Source: SZAS-79 sp963844255 (GTDB taxonomy: Bacteria > Pseudomonadota > Gammaproteobacteria > Burkholderiales > SG8-39). From it: a DNA stretch of 64,000 nt. The notes under the pieces are model-generated. The model ran no database searches. It was not told the origin of the DNA and saw nothing but the letters and a program-made list of their open reading frames with translations. Location of the stretch: assembly GCA_963844255.1 (NCBI GenBank), contig CAWJNP010000083.1, positions 1 through 64,000 of the forward strand, given 5' to 3'. Shown one piece after another: positions 1 to 9,157 of the stretch; positions within the stretch are counted from its first letter, which is position 1; each line of letters starts with the position of its first letter. The position numbers were made by a program, and so were the translations under genes.

Positions 1-1
1 C

Positions 2-214
2 GACATGTTTGGCGGCACGCCGTCAAATCTTGCAATTTCGGTGATGGAAAAGGCCAACGCCGAGGTGATCGCCGGCGTCAACTTGCCGATGCTGATCAAA
101 TTGGCGTCGATCCGCGCCGACAAACCGCTGAAGGAAGCGGTTGCCGCAGCGCATGACGCTGGCCGGAAATACATCAATGTCGCGTCATGGGTGCTGACCG
201 GCGAAGGCGGGTGA
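2..214 (+). CDS. PTS mannose-family EIIA component, C-terminal part (5' cut by window edge)
   Basis: Only the last 70 or so residues are present because the gene runs off the left edge. The visible part begins DMFGGTPSNLA and continues with AGVNLPMLIKLA, the typical end of a mannose/sorbose-type EIIA domain, which accepts phosphate from HPr. It ends at a TGA three bases before the HPr start, so the two form an operon. The wording of the motifs looks more like alphaproteobacterial EIIA of the regulatory (non-transport) PTS than the betaproteobacterial form. That taxonomic reading is inference and fits the view that this end of the window is foreign to the rest. Confidence 0.75.
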   Translation, partial: DMFGGTPSNLAISVMEKANAEVIAGVNLPMLIKLASIRADKPLKEAVAAAHDAGRKYINVASWVLTGEGG

Positions 215-217
215 GCC

Positions 218-514
218 TTGGCTGAAAACGCCGCACCGCAGTCGCCGGTTTCGGCGACAGTTAGGATCGTCAACCGGCGCGGCCTTCATGCGCGCGCCTC
301 GGCGCGGTTTTGCGCGGTCGCCGGCGCGTTCGACGCAACAGTGACAGTGACGAAAGACCAGATCACCGTTGGCGGCAGATCGATCATGGGCCTGTTGATG
401 CTCGGCGCCGGGAACGGCTCAAGCATCACGATTTCCGCCGAAGGCCCGCAGGCGCAAGAAGCGCTTGATACGCTCCTGAAGCTTATCGCCGACAAATTCG
501 GCGAAGGCGAATAG
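218..514 (+). CDS. HPr family phosphocarrier protein (TTG start)
   Basis: This 98-residue protein has the HPr active-site motif RGLHARASARF, with the phosphorylatable histidine at about residue 24. It also has the second conserved block SIMGLLMLGAG around residue 56, where HPr carries its regulatory serine. HPr passes phosphate from enzyme I to EIIA, and the neighbouring EIIA gene ends three bases upstream, so this is a paired PTS phosphorelay. No ATG is available; TTG at 218 is the natural start given the spacing. Enzyme I would be expected next but is absent, because unrelated reverse-strand sequence follows. Confidence 0.85.
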   Translation: MAENAAPQSPVSATVRIVNRRGLHARASARFCAVAGAFDATVTVTKDQITVGGRSIMGLLMLGAGNGSSITISAEGPQAQEALDTLLKLIADKFGEGE

Positions 515-532
515 CCAGCGCAGGTCGCCTAG

Positions 533-1981
533 CTACTTCACCAGTTCTCGCGCAATTGCGACGCCAATTCGCTCCGGCAACGGTTCGCTGACATTGGCGG
601 TGATGATCACCGCCCATTCGCCGTTTGATTCAAGCAGCGCGCTTGTTCCTGGCGCGCCGCCGGCGATCGCCATCGGCGTTATGTTGCGACCATCGTTAAG
701 CGTCGCGCCGCCGAGGACCCATGCGGTCATTTCTCGGTCAAGCAGTCGTCCGTCGCGCAGCGCATTGTCAAACGCCAGCAGATCGGACGCTGTAGCATAA
801 GCGCCGCCTGCGCCGTTTCCCGCAACGCCGTGTTGGCTGCTCACATCGGCGTAATTGGACCCCGGTCCGTTGCTCCGGCCATAAAGCAGCGCTGAATTTC
901 CCGGAAGGCGATCCGCATGAAAATACCCGGACCGTTTCATGCCGGCGGAATCGAACACATGGCGCTGAACAAAGGATTTAAAGGCCTCGCCGGAAACCTT
1001 CTCAACCATTTCGCCAAGGACGATGTAGCAGCCGTTGCAATATTCCCTGCTGGCGCCGGGAGCGAAGCGCTGCGGCAAGGTCGAGACAAATTCGAAATAA
1101 TCATGGTTTGACGCAAACTGGCTTTTCGGCTTCGCTTCGAATTCAGGCCCAAAGAAATCCGAAACGCCGCCCTGCATGCTGATCAACTGCTGAACCGTCG
1201 CCTTTTGGCGTCCTCGTTCGGATAATCGGGAAGTATTTCGCCGACCGTTGTCTGCAGCGCCAATTGTCCGTCTTCTATCAGCCTGGCGATCGCCGCCTGT
1301 GTAAATTTCTTGCCGATCGATGCGATATTGTAGGTCGTGTCGATAGTGGCGGCGCGCTTGCCCCTGCGATCGGCAAGCCCGCATGCTTTTGCGACAAACG
1401 GATCGCCCTGATGGGCGACGAGAACAACGCCGGCAAAGTCGTCATGCTCAATGAAGGGCGCGAGCCAGCTGTCAAGCGCAGCCGTCATGTCGCTGGCGCT
1501 CATCCCGGCGCTGACCGGCGGCGGCGGAAATGACGGGCCGTCATCGCCGCCCTCTCTGGCCTGAATCCCTATTCGCGAAATGCGCCGTTCCGGCGTACTC
1601 ATCAAAGGAAAAGACAAAAACTGCGATCTGCCCATCCGCGCCGGCTACCTCAACACGCAAGTCCGCGCCGTCAAGGGCCATGCTGCGGATTTCAAGCCGC
1701 CGAAATCGCTATGGGCCATTTCAACAAATGTGGCGCAATCCGGCGTTCGCTGCGCAAATCCAGCGGTATAATTTTTCTGCGGGCGGCCTTTTTCATAAAC
1801 TACGGCGTCCGCCGTCCGACAGCGCAGCAATCATTGCAGTCGCCCGTTGACGCATGATGCTTTCGGTATCGGCGGTGTTGTCGGCGGCGGCTTCGGCGGG
1901 TTGGTCAACCGGTTTCGCGCAACCGGAGAAGACGCCGAATGTAAGCGCCGCCAGCAGCGGCGCCGCGCGTCTCATTGTCAT
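533..1981 (-). pseudogene. Serine hydrolase (beta-lactamase / class C family) lipoprotein, broken by at least four frameshifts
   Basis: Read from 1981 down, the start is a lipoprotein signal (MTMRRAAPLLAA..., lipobox FSGC). It is followed by a small N-terminal region of the kind seen before beta-lactamase domains (SDFGGLK, then LEIRSMALDG and RVEVAGADGQ in another frame). The hydrolase domain follows with the SxxK motif as SIGKKFT (near 1310). A YCN replaces the usual YSN (near 1040). The product is spread over all three minus frames, with switches near 1817, 1690, 1600 and 1205. The family's reaction is unknown here: peptidase, esterase or beta-lactamase are all possible. The pattern looks like sequencing error or decay; I cannot separate these. 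Confidence 0.7.
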
Positions 1982-2030
1982 GATGTTCCCTGTCGTTAAA
2001 TAGGTTGCAGTATGGTCCGCTGTCAGCTGA

Positions 2031-2542
2031 TCACGCCGCCCGACGCATCCTGAATCGACTGAAATCTGGGGCTTTGAAGCCAAAGGCGACACCACGCTCG
2101 GCTTCATCCATGAGGCGCTTGGAAACTTCGGTGTGTTTGGCAATGCCGCCTACACTCAGGGCAACGATCTCCAGAATCATCAGCCGCTTCTCAGCGTCGA
2201 TCCCTTCAAGCTCGTGGCAGGGCTGCGCTACCGCCGCGACACCTGGCAGGTCGAGCTGATCTCCACTTACTATGCACGCAAGGACCACCTCCCTGCCTCC
2301 ACGGCGCAGTTCCGCACCCCCAGCGCCCTCACGCTGGATCTCGTCGCCCGCTGGCAAATTTCGAAAAACGTCATGCTCACCGCAGGTCTATGTACAACCT
2401 CACGAACCAGAAATACTGGCTGTATCAAAACGTGCGCAACATTGGCCCTGGCGGCATCACCGGCACCAGCCCCAGCAGCCTTGACCGTTTCGCGCGGCCC
2501 GGCATCAGCACCCGCATCGCGACGAGCGCGGAGAACCCATAA
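2031..2542 (+). pseudogene. TonB-dependent outer-membrane receptor, C-terminal beta-barrel fragment with one frameshift
   Basis: From about 2043 the reading frame gives barrel-strand text typical of TonB-dependent receptors (HPESTEIWGFEAKGD, then FGNAAYTQGND). It reaches TLDLVARWQISKNVMLTAG, then shifts frame near 2390 into MYNLTNQKYWLYQNVRNIG and ends ARPGISTRIATSAENP with a TAA at 2540-2542. The plug and most of the barrel are absent and there is a stop just upstream, so this is only the last 165 or so residues. The end resembles haem/haemoglobin or lactoferrin-type receptors, but the ligand cannot be told. The upstream edge has no homology to the preceding gene, so this looks like an unrelated piece joined at about 2029-2035. 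Confidence 0.7.
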
Positions 2543-2868
2543 TTGCACGTTACCTAGTTGACTGCGACATGCAGGAAATCCCTCAGGTCCTCGCAGCGAA
2601 TGACATGACTCGAACCGCGACGGTCGGCAACTTGCTGGTGCAGTACATCTTGGATGCTGTGAATGTGTTGAACGCCGGACTCACGGCGTCAGTTGCTCAT
2701 GTCGCACGTGTCGCGCTATCAGAGTCACCACAGCTTGTGTCGAAGCACAACGAACCGCTGGCTCAAAACCAATGGCTTCAACACCGGTTGGGCTTGTAGA
2801 GCGTCACCCTACGCGTTTGCAGGCTGCGTAGGGTGAATGGTACGGGTGCCGAGAACCAAGAGAGCACG
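2543..2868. other. Unassigned spacer with an unrecognised short ORF and a strong hairpin
   Basis: No recognisable gene lies between the receptor fragment and the leader of nhaA. A 76-codon open frame at 2569-2799 (plus) has no clear ribosome site and no family I recognise; its sequence does not look like a known domain, so I do not call it a gene. The stretch contains a perfect 10-bp inverted repeat at 2805-2835. Confidence 0.4.
2805..2835. repeat. Perfect 10-bp inverted repeat (hairpin)
   Basis: CACCCTACGC at 2805-2814 is exactly complementary to GCGTAGGGTG at 2826-2835, with an 11-base loop. There is no T-run on either side, so a Rho-independent terminator is not well supported. It could be a remnant of a mobile-element end or an RNA hairpin. 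Confidence 0.6.
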
Positions 2869-3021
2869 TGCTAACTTCGGGTAGCAACCTTTACTCGACT
2901 GGAGCGCATTCCTGTGCGAGGCTCAGGTTAGCAGCTACGATTAAGGGTGCAGTGCTCGGGGCTGCAGGACACAGGATGGTCGGGCCGCCATCCCAGCCGG
3001 CACAGTACCGGCGGGAGAGAG
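2869..3021 (+). promoter_or_regulatory. Structured leader upstream of nhaA, possible cation riboswitch
   Basis: The 150 bases before nhaA can fold into several stems. TGCTAAC (2869-2875) pairs with GTTAGCA (2927-2933); GGATGG (2974-2979) pairs with CCATCC (2988-2993) around TCGGGCCG; GCCGG (2996-3000) pairs with CCGGC (3008-3012). The last stem abuts the ribosome site GGGAGAGAG at 3013-3021. nhaA leaders in several phyla carry known structured RNAs (the nhaA-I and nhaA-II motifs, reported as lithium sensors). The position and architecture suggest such an element, but I cannot confirm a match to either consensus by eye. Confidence 0.35.
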
Positions 3022-3022
3022 C

Positions 3023-4432
3023 ATGTCAACCATTCCCGCACCTGGAGCCAGGCCCCTTCCATCGTCACCCCCGGAGGCCTGGGAGCCGCTGCTTCGCTTC
3101 GCGCGCCTCGCGAGTCGCCCGCTCGATCGCTTCCTCCGCATCGAGGCCGCGAGCGGCATCCTGCTTCTGGTCGCGGCGGCGTTGCGCTTCTGGGCCAACT
3201 CGCGTGGGCCGCGAGCTACGTCCACCTGTGGCACACGCCGATGGGCATCCGCCTCGGCGCCTTCAGCTTCGAGCGGTCCCTCGAGTGGGTCGTCAACGAC
3301 GGGCTGATGGTGATCTTCTTCTTCGTCGTCGGGATGGAAATCCGTCGCGAGGTGCACGACGGCGAGCTGTCCGAGTGGCGGCGCGCTGCGCTTCCGGCTG
3401 CCGCCGCGCTCGGCGGGATGCTGGCTCCCGGCGGCTCTCTACCTCGGTCGTTGCGCCGGCGCCCCGCTACCCGCTCTGGCTGGGGCGTTCCGATGGCGAC
3501 CGACATCGCGTTCGCCGTCGGCATCCTCACGCTGCTGGGAAAGCGCGTGCCGGCCGCGCTGCGCGTGCTGCTGCTCGCGCTCGCCGTCATCGACGACCTC
3601 GGGGCCATCGTCGTCATCGCGCTCTTCTACTCGTCGGGCGCGGTCTCTCGGGGCTGCTCGTCGCGGCTGCTCGGGGATCGCGGGCTCTTCGCGATGCAGC
3701 GGTTCGGCGTGCGCACCAAGCTGGCCTACGTCGTGCCGGCCGTCGTCGCGTGGGCCGGCATCTATGCGGCCGGCGATTCATCCGACGATTGCAGGCGTCA
3801 TCGTGGGGCTGGTGACGCCGGTTCGCGCGTGGCTCGGACCGCAAGGGCTTCCTCGTCGGCGTCCGCAGGAGCTCGAGCCGCTCGCCAAGGCCGACACGGA
3901 GGCTCTCGACGCACGAGCTCGCCGGGACACCCTCCGCCACGTCGACGTCGCGCGGCGCGAGGCGATGTCGCCCGCCGAGAGCCTGATCGAAGGCTCCACC
4001 CTGGGTCGCGTTCGGCATCATGCCGGTCTTCGCGCTCGCCAACGCGGGCGTCTCGCTTCGGGTGGGCCGCTCGACTCGATGCATCGTCGGCAGCGTCGTC
4101 ATCGCCGTCGCCGTCGGCCTGGTCGTCGGCAAGCCGCTCGGCGTACTGCTCGCCAGCTGGATCGCGCTGCGCCTGCGATCTGGGACGCTTCCCGCTCGGG
4201 ATGAGCTTTCGACATCTCGTCGTTCTCGGCGTGCGTGGCCGGCGTGGGCTTCACGATGGCGCTGTTCGTCGCGCAACTGGCGTTCACCGACCAGCAGCTC
4301 CTGGCCGCGGCGAAGCTCGGCGTGCTGGTGGCGAGCGGTGTCGCAGCTGTCTGTGGGCTGATCTTGGGGCGTCTATTGCTTGCGCCAGAAGAAGCTCCTT
4401 CAGCAAAAACGGTAGATGAAGCGGAACAGTGA
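3023..4432 (+). pseudogene. nhaA: NhaA-type Na+/H+ antiporter, about six frameshifts
   Basis: The ATG at 3023 follows a good ribosome site. Pieces in all three frames read in order as NhaA. The N-terminus has RFLRIEAASGILLLVAAALRF, followed by SFERSLEWVVNDGLMVIFFF and VVGMEIRREVHDGELSE. The core has VPMATDIAFAVGILTLLG and LLLALAVIDDLGAIVVIALF, which contain the conserved aspartates of the transport site. Then come IYAAG / IHPTIAGVIVGLVTP, MPVFALANAGVSL near 4020 and VGFTMALFVAQLAFTD near 4240, and the gene stops at 4430-4432. The full-length architecture is intact if the frames are joined, so errors in the sequence are more likely than true decay. In life it would exchange Na+ or Li+ for protons across the inner membrane. 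It does not resemble the rest of the window in codon quality. Confidence 0.85.
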
Positions 4433-4699
4433 ATTGTTGGGTTCGCTCAATTCTTGAGCGCAAACGATTGGCGGGAATCGAGATTCAGCTCCCTGTCTAG
4501 CCAGAGTGCGGGAAAGCGGCGCCGGCAATGGCTCCAAGATGAGACTTGATGAAGGTGTGCCAACTCGTGTGACGAGGAATCACCGAGCCTTGCGGGTTCG
4601 TCCGCTGCAAACCCGCGCCGCGCTTTGCGGGATTGTGCGTTGGTAGCAACACCGCCGGCGGAGGCAACCATGGAATCCAGAACCAGAACGAAAACACTG

Positions 4700-5050
4700 C
4701 TATTTCCTCCCCACACCCGGCGTGGGACGGCGCCCTTCGAGCTTTCGCTTGGTAGTCTCGATGGCCTCGACGAGTTGCCGTTCCGTCGGCAGAGTCGTGC
4801 GGTATTTGGCGGCCAGCACCTTGTTTGGAAGGCCTTCGAGTACGTACTTCGCGACGGCGTGGTCCTTCTTCAGCACACAGAATCAGCCCGACGGGAGGAT
4901 TCTCTTCCGGTAACGTCCAGTGCTCACGCGCAAAGTTCAGATACAAGTGCAGCTGCCCAGCATCGACGTGCGTGAACTTCCCGAGCTTCAAGTCGATGAT
5001 AACGAGGCAGCGCAGCCCGGTGCTGGCAAAAGCCAGTAGCGCGCAAAGCG
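4700..5050 (-). pseudogene. YhcG/DUF1016 family PD-(D/E)XK nuclease, C-terminal fragment with a frameshift
   Basis: On the minus strand LRCLVIIDLKLGKFTHVDAG and LNFAREHWTLPEENPPVGLI match the conserved core of DUF1016/YhcG proteins, where the IDLK block belongs to the nuclease fold. A frameshift near 4885 leads into KKDHAVAKYVLEGLPNKVLA and RTTLPTERQLVEAIETTKRK, ending with TAG at 4700-4702. The N-terminal half is missing and the conserved text starts abruptly near 5040. Such proteins occur as accessory or orphan nucleases next to restriction systems and mobile DNA; no partner is present here. Confidence 0.75.
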
Positions 5051-5595
5051 CGCAGTGCATCCTGCCGGGCGTGCCAGCATTTAATCACGAAATCAGATAG
5101 TTAGGATCTGTCGGTTATCCAGCTAAACACGCTTGATTCCGTTCGGTAGCATGCATTAGGTATCGGCTTGTTACACGAAGCTCGTCCCAATTTGTGTGGA
5201 ACAGGGCGGCTCAGGGAGGCACGAGCGCCGGGAGCGTCAGCGGCTTTGGGCAGGTCTTTTTCTGCTCGCCATCCGGCAATCCCTTTGTTCGACTAAGGAC
5301 GAAGATGATTGTTCCAAACCCGCCGAAGACCAACAGTGACGTCCTATTCTTGTGGCCCAAGCACGCAACCTCGCCGAACTGAACGAATGCACGTTTGAGT
5401 TCCTGAGGCCCAAGCACGCGTCGCTTTGGGGCAAGTTCCCGATGGCTCGGCGCGCCCGCCGAGCCATCGTCAGAAGAGGAACTTCCCTGTGCCCAATTCG
5501 AATTGAGCATTTGGTCTTTCTGACTTTGTGTGAACGTGCAATTGGGCCACTCATAGAACGATGCGGACATGCACGTGCCGTCAGTGGACGCGGAG
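5051..5595. other. Unassigned low-homology stretch before the chimeric join
   Basis: I see no gene I can support here. A minus-strand open frame (5211-5570) encodes about 119 residues, including a stretch starting with YEWPNCTFTQSQKDQML, that I do not recognise. It is neither supported by a ribosome site nor linked to a neighbour. The base composition is lower in GC than the sulfur-oxidation genes to the right. This is most likely another unrelated fragment. Confidence 0.4.
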
Positions 5596-5788
5596 TCCGG
5601 AAGTCGGCCAGCGCTCGTTTCACGTACTGTTTGACGCCGCGCGCGGTTTGCGAGTGCACCTTGGTGATTACCGAGATCAGCCCCCGGGTCTTCGGGTCCA
5701 GGCTGCCACCGGCCTCTTTCAGGAACTTGAAGTAATGCTCCATGGGCCCCGGGCGGGCCTTGAGCAGGTAGGTCAGCGCGTCACTCAT
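5596..5788 (-). pseudogene. AhpD-like / carboxymuconolactone decarboxylase family protein, N-terminal fragment
   Basis: An ATG at 5788 preceded by AAGGAGA (8-base spacing) starts MSDALTYLLKARPGPMEHYF, then GGSLDPKTRGLISVITKVHS, matching the N-terminus of small CMD/AhpD-family proteins. After about 62 residues (KQYVKRALAD) the similarity stops, near 5600, and unrelated sequence follows. The first part has good initiation signals and sits 50 bases downstream of the metallo-hydrolase gene on the same strand, so it belongs to the sulfur-oxidation operon. Its loss marks the join to the chimeric left end. The usual catalytic CxxC of AhpD proteins is not in the surviving part. Confidence 0.7.
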
Positions 5789-5838
5789 CTGGACTTTCTC
5801 CTTGACAGCCAATTCTAGCGGCTTGGTGCGCAAGCTGG

Positions 5839-6804
5839 TTACTTGCGCTCCAGGAGTTCGCGCTCCATCAGCAGAAAGGTGCCATAGGCATTGATCCGGT
5901 TGGCCGCCCCGAATGCAGGCACTTTCGCATAGCGGGACCAGTCGGTCCGAGCATAGGCATCTTCAAACGACTGCATTTCTTCGGCTGCCTTGCCCATTTT
6001 TTCGCGCAGGTAAAGCAGGTAGTCGCGTGTGAACGCAAGATCCGTCTCAGGACTGCGCGATGCCGCGCCATGACCGGGCACCATCACTTTCGGCTCTAAC
6101 TTGAGCAAACGGTCCATTGTGGTCAGCCAGCGCCGGCTGTCGGCGTTGCCGACGAAAGGAATCCGACCCGAAAAGAGGATATCCCCCGAAAACAGCGTTC
6201 CGTCTTCGCGGACGACGATGACCATGTCGTCTGGCGCGTGCGCCGGTCCCATGTAGATGAGGTCGAAGTTCAGGCCGCCAAACGAAAAGGAACTGTCACC
6301 TTCGAGCCAACGATCGGGCGGGACGAGGCGCATGTCGGCGCCCACCCAGGGTGCGAGGTCGCGCTGGCGCTGTGCCAGCCGGGTAGCGCCTTCACCGCTC
6401 TCGAGATAATCGCGCGCCGCGCGGTGTGCCCAGATCTCGGCGCCCGCGGCCTTGAGCGGCGCCAGGCCATAGAAATGGTCGGCGTGGTAGTGCGTGACGA
6501 CTACGCGCCTGACCGGCTTGTCGGTGACCGTTCGGATCGCCTGGAGAAGGGCTTCGCCCAGCGGCACGCTGCCCAGCGCATCGATCACGATCACGCCTTC
6601 CGGCGTGACGACGAAACCCGCATTGGAGTTGAAGGCCTGATTTGCGGTAGACGCAACGCCCGCCAGACCGTGCACATACCAGGTGTGCGGGCTGACCTGC
6701 ACTGGTGTGAGTTTGACCGAGAGTGGTGCTGGCGCGCCGGCAAAGGCGGCGGGGTGCGCCAGCAGCATGAGCGCCGAGGCGATGAGGTTGAATACTCGGG
6801 CCAC
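5839..6804 (-). CDS. Periplasmic MBL-fold metallo-hydrolase, SoxH-like
   Basis: This 321-residue protein begins with a Sec signal peptide (about residues 1-22, ending AAFAGAP). It carries the metallo-beta-lactamase zinc motif THYHADHFYG near residue 107 and a second metal ligand block with FSGDILFSGRIP near 208. MVPGHG appears near residue 245. SoxH proteins of this fold are encoded at the end of sox clusters in other thiosulfate oxidisers; they are not essential in studied strains and their substrate is uncertain. The start is 7 bases after the soxB stop, so it is in the same transcript. Related proteins also occur in quinoprotein relay systems, so the name is by family and context only. Confidence 0.8.
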   Translation of the reverse strand: MARVFNLIASALMLLAHPAAFAGAPAPLSVKLTPVQVSPHTWYVHGLAGVASTANQAFNSNAGFVVTPEGVIVIDALGSVPLGEALLQAIRTVTDKPVRRVVVTHYHADHFYGLAPLKAAGAEIWAHRAARDYLESGEGATRLAQRQRDLAPWVGADMRLVPPDRWLEGDSSFSFGGLNFDLIYMGPAHAPDDMVIVVREDGTLFSGDILFSGRIPFVGNADSRRWLTTMDRLLKLEPKVMVPGHGAASRSPETDLAFTRDYLLYLREKMGKAAEEMQSFEDAYARTDWSRYAKVPAFGAANRINAYGTFLLMERELLERK

Positions 6805-6811
6805 GGGTCGC

Positions 6812-8519
6812 TCAGGCGATGCCGGGATTCCCGTTCATGCCCTTGAGTCGTGGCAGGTTCAGGGTCAGCGGCTTCACGGTCTTTCTGTCGCGCAGGTATT
6901 TTGCCATCAGGTCCCAGATCGGCTCGCCACCGGCATTGCGCGCCTCTTCGGACACCGGCGCCCAGCCAGCAACCTTGTACTTCTTCGCCGCGTCGATCGG
7001 TTTTCCCGAGAGCCGCATTTCGCTGATTCGACCGCCCATCTTTGCGTTCGGGTCGCAGGTGTAGGCGAGGCCACCGACACGCACCATGTCGCCGCCCTGC
7101 TGGTAGTAGGGGTCGGGATTGAACAGGTTGTCGCAGACGTCCTCCAGAATCGTCTTGATCATTGCACCGTCCATTTCGGTGACGGTCGTATACGGATAGG
7201 TGATCGCCGTCTGATCCATCAGGTGCTCCATCAGGATCGGCTGGCCGGGCAGCAGGCTGGTGCCCCAGCGAAAGCCCGGCGAGAAAGCGATTTCGGCATC
7301 TTTGACGGCCATCAGGCCATCCAGGATCAACTGGTCGAAGGTGCCGTTGAAGTTGCCGCGCCGATAGAGCAGACCTTCGGTGACCGCCAGGGTCTCGCCG
7401 AGTCGTGCTAGATGCGGGGCACGCATTCCGTCGATCAGCGCCTGCATGCCGGCGTCGGCGGGAATCAGGTTGGCGAACACCGGCAGCAGCCGGTAGCGGA
7501 ATCCGTCGACCTTGCCGCCTTTGACGTCGAGATCCAGCACGCCGAGGAACTTGCCGTTCGAACCGGCGTTGGTCACCAGGGTCTGGCCGCCGGCGTTCTT
7601 CACGACGACCGGGGCCGGCACGCCGTCGTGGGTATGCCCGCCAAGGATCGCGTCGATGCCGCGCACCCGCGAGGCCATCTTGAGGTCCACGTCCATGCCG
7701 TTGTGCGAAAGCAGGACCACCGCCTGGGCACCCTTGGCACGCGCCTCGTCGACGGTTTTCTGCATCTCCTCTTCCTGGATGCCGAAGCGCCAGTCGGACA
7801 ACGAAGTAGCGCGGATTCGCGATCGGCGTATAGGGAAACGCCTGGCCGATCACCGCGACCGGCACGCCGTTCATCTGCCGGATCGTGTAAGGCGCGAACA
7901 CCGGGTCGCCGAAATCGGCGGTCTTGATGTTCTGCGCGAGGAATTCGATTTTGCCCTTGAAGTCCCGGTCGACGATCTGTTTTACACGCTCGGCGCCGAG
8001 CGTGAATTCCCAGTGCCCGGTCATGATGTCCACGCCAAGCAGCTTCTGCGCGTCCACCATGTCCTGGCCATTGGTCCACAGCGCGGTGGCCGAGCCCTGC
8101 CAGGTGTCGCCGCCGTCGAGCAGCAGCGCACCGGGTCGCGACGCCTTTAATTTCCTTACCAGGGTCGCAAGATGCGCGAAACCGCCGACCTTGCCGTAGA
8201 CCCGTGCAGCGTGTTCGAAATCCAGATAGGTGAAGGCGTAGGCCTCCGGCGTACCCGGTTTGATCTTGAACGCGCGCAGCAAGGCTTCGCCCACCAGGTG
8301 CGGTGGGCGGCCGCGCATGTCGGCGACGCCGAGATTTACGTTCGGTTCGCGAAACCAGATCGGAAGCAGCTGTGCGTGGCAGTCGGTGAAGTGCAGAAAA
8401 TGCACGTTGCCGAAGCGCGGCAGGTCGTAGAACTCTGCCCCCGCCGATCGCGCGCTGCCCAGCGGCAGGCCGCTGGCGGCGGCCACCGCCAGCACCTGCA
8501 GGAACTCGCGCCTGTTCAA
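6812..8519 (-). pseudogene. soxB: SoxB, sulfate thioesterase/thiohydrolase of thiosulfate oxidation, with one frameshift
   Basis: SoxB hydrolyses the terminal sulfonate of the SoxY-cysteine S-thiosulfonate, releasing sulfate in the periplasm. The N-terminus MNRREFLQVLAVAAASGLPL has the twin-arginine export motif. Metal-site blocks are visible: FTDCHAQLLPIWFREPN, DGGDTWQGSATALWTNG, LSHNGMDVDLKMASR and GGHTHDGVPAPV. An extra base near 7801 (between PIANPRYFV and DWRFGIQEEEM) breaks the frame; all else is intact and full length (about 568 residues), so a sequencing insertion is likely. The gene starts 13 bases after soxX and is followed directly by the metallo-hydrolase. Confidence 0.92.
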
Positions 8520-8532
8520 GCCGGCGCAGCCA

Positions 8533-9147
8533 TTACTGGTTGACCGGCGAGTTCGGGTCGAGCAGCAGCGCCGTGACGTCCTTCAGCTGTTGCTCGGTGA
8601 GAATCCCCTTATGGCCGAAGCGAGGCATGTTGGTGCATGCCGAGAACGCCTGCGAGTTGTACAGCTTGCCGTAGGTGTAGCGCTGGATTGCTTCGCTGTT
8701 GCCGCGCAGCTTGCCGAAGTTGTACAGGCTGGGACCGATGGTGCCGTAGGAGATCTCCTTCTTGCTCAGCTCGTGGCAGGCATAGCAGTTCGCGCCGGCC
8801 GGCTTCTTCGGGTCATCGTTGTACTGCTGGCCGCGACCGAGTTGGGCGATCTTCTCGCCGGCCTTCCAGTCGCCCAGCAGCTTCCCGTCCGCCGGGTAGC
8901 GAATCGTCGCCAGGTTGGCATTCTCAATCCTGGCCGCGACGTCCTTGTCCAGCTTCTGCGAGGGCGGATGGCTGCAGAGCTTCTGCGTTTCATCCTGGTC
9001 CAGGCGGTCGAGTTTGGCCTGGCCCTTCGCATGGAACGAAGCCTTCATCATGGCCAGCGCTTTCGCGGAAATTTGCTCATCCGAAACGGAGGCGCAACCT
9101 GCGGCGAGCACACCGAATCCTGCAATCAAGATTATTGATTTTTTCAT
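8533..9147 (-). CDS. soxX: SoxX, monohaem cytochrome c subunit of SoxAX
   Basis: SoxX partners SoxA to attach thiosulfate oxidatively to SoxY and to pass electrons onward. The protein (204 residues from the ATG at 9147) has a lipobox LAAGC near residue 15, suggesting a lipid anchor rather than a free periplasmic protein. The single haem site is CYACHEL near residue 117. The distal region contains NMPRFGHKGILTEQQLKDV, where the methionine is the expected sixth ligand. ATG at 9147 has AGGGAG about 7 bases upstream; the ATG two codons earlier (9153) overlaps that site and is less likely. It follows soxA with a gap of 10 bases. Confidence 0.9.
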   Translation of the reverse strand: MKKSIILIAGFGVLAAGCASVSDEQISAKALAMMKASFHAKGQAKLDRLDQDETQKLCSHPPSQKLDKDVAARIENANLATIRYPADGKLLGDWKAGEKIAQLGRGQQYNDDPKKPAGANCYACHELSKKEISYGTIGPSLYNFGKLRGNSEAIQRYTYGKLYNSQAFSACTNMPRFGHKGILTEQQLKDVTALLLDPNSPVNQ

Positions 9148-9157
9148 TGTCATCTCC

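Noticed and set aside
2869..2933. TGCTAAC/GTTAGCA pair considered as an integron attC site
   Set aside because: The ends do not fit the attC core sequences, no integrase or second cassette is nearby, and the pair fits better as a stem of the nhaA leader.
5211..5570. 119-codon minus open frame
   Set aside because: No recognisable domain, no ribosome site, and it lies in the fragmented left end. I could not support it as a gene.
1..5800. Genomic island with novel cargo
   Set aside because: No integrase, transposase, attachment site or tRNA border is visible, and gene pieces are truncated at their edges. Assembly chimera is simpler.
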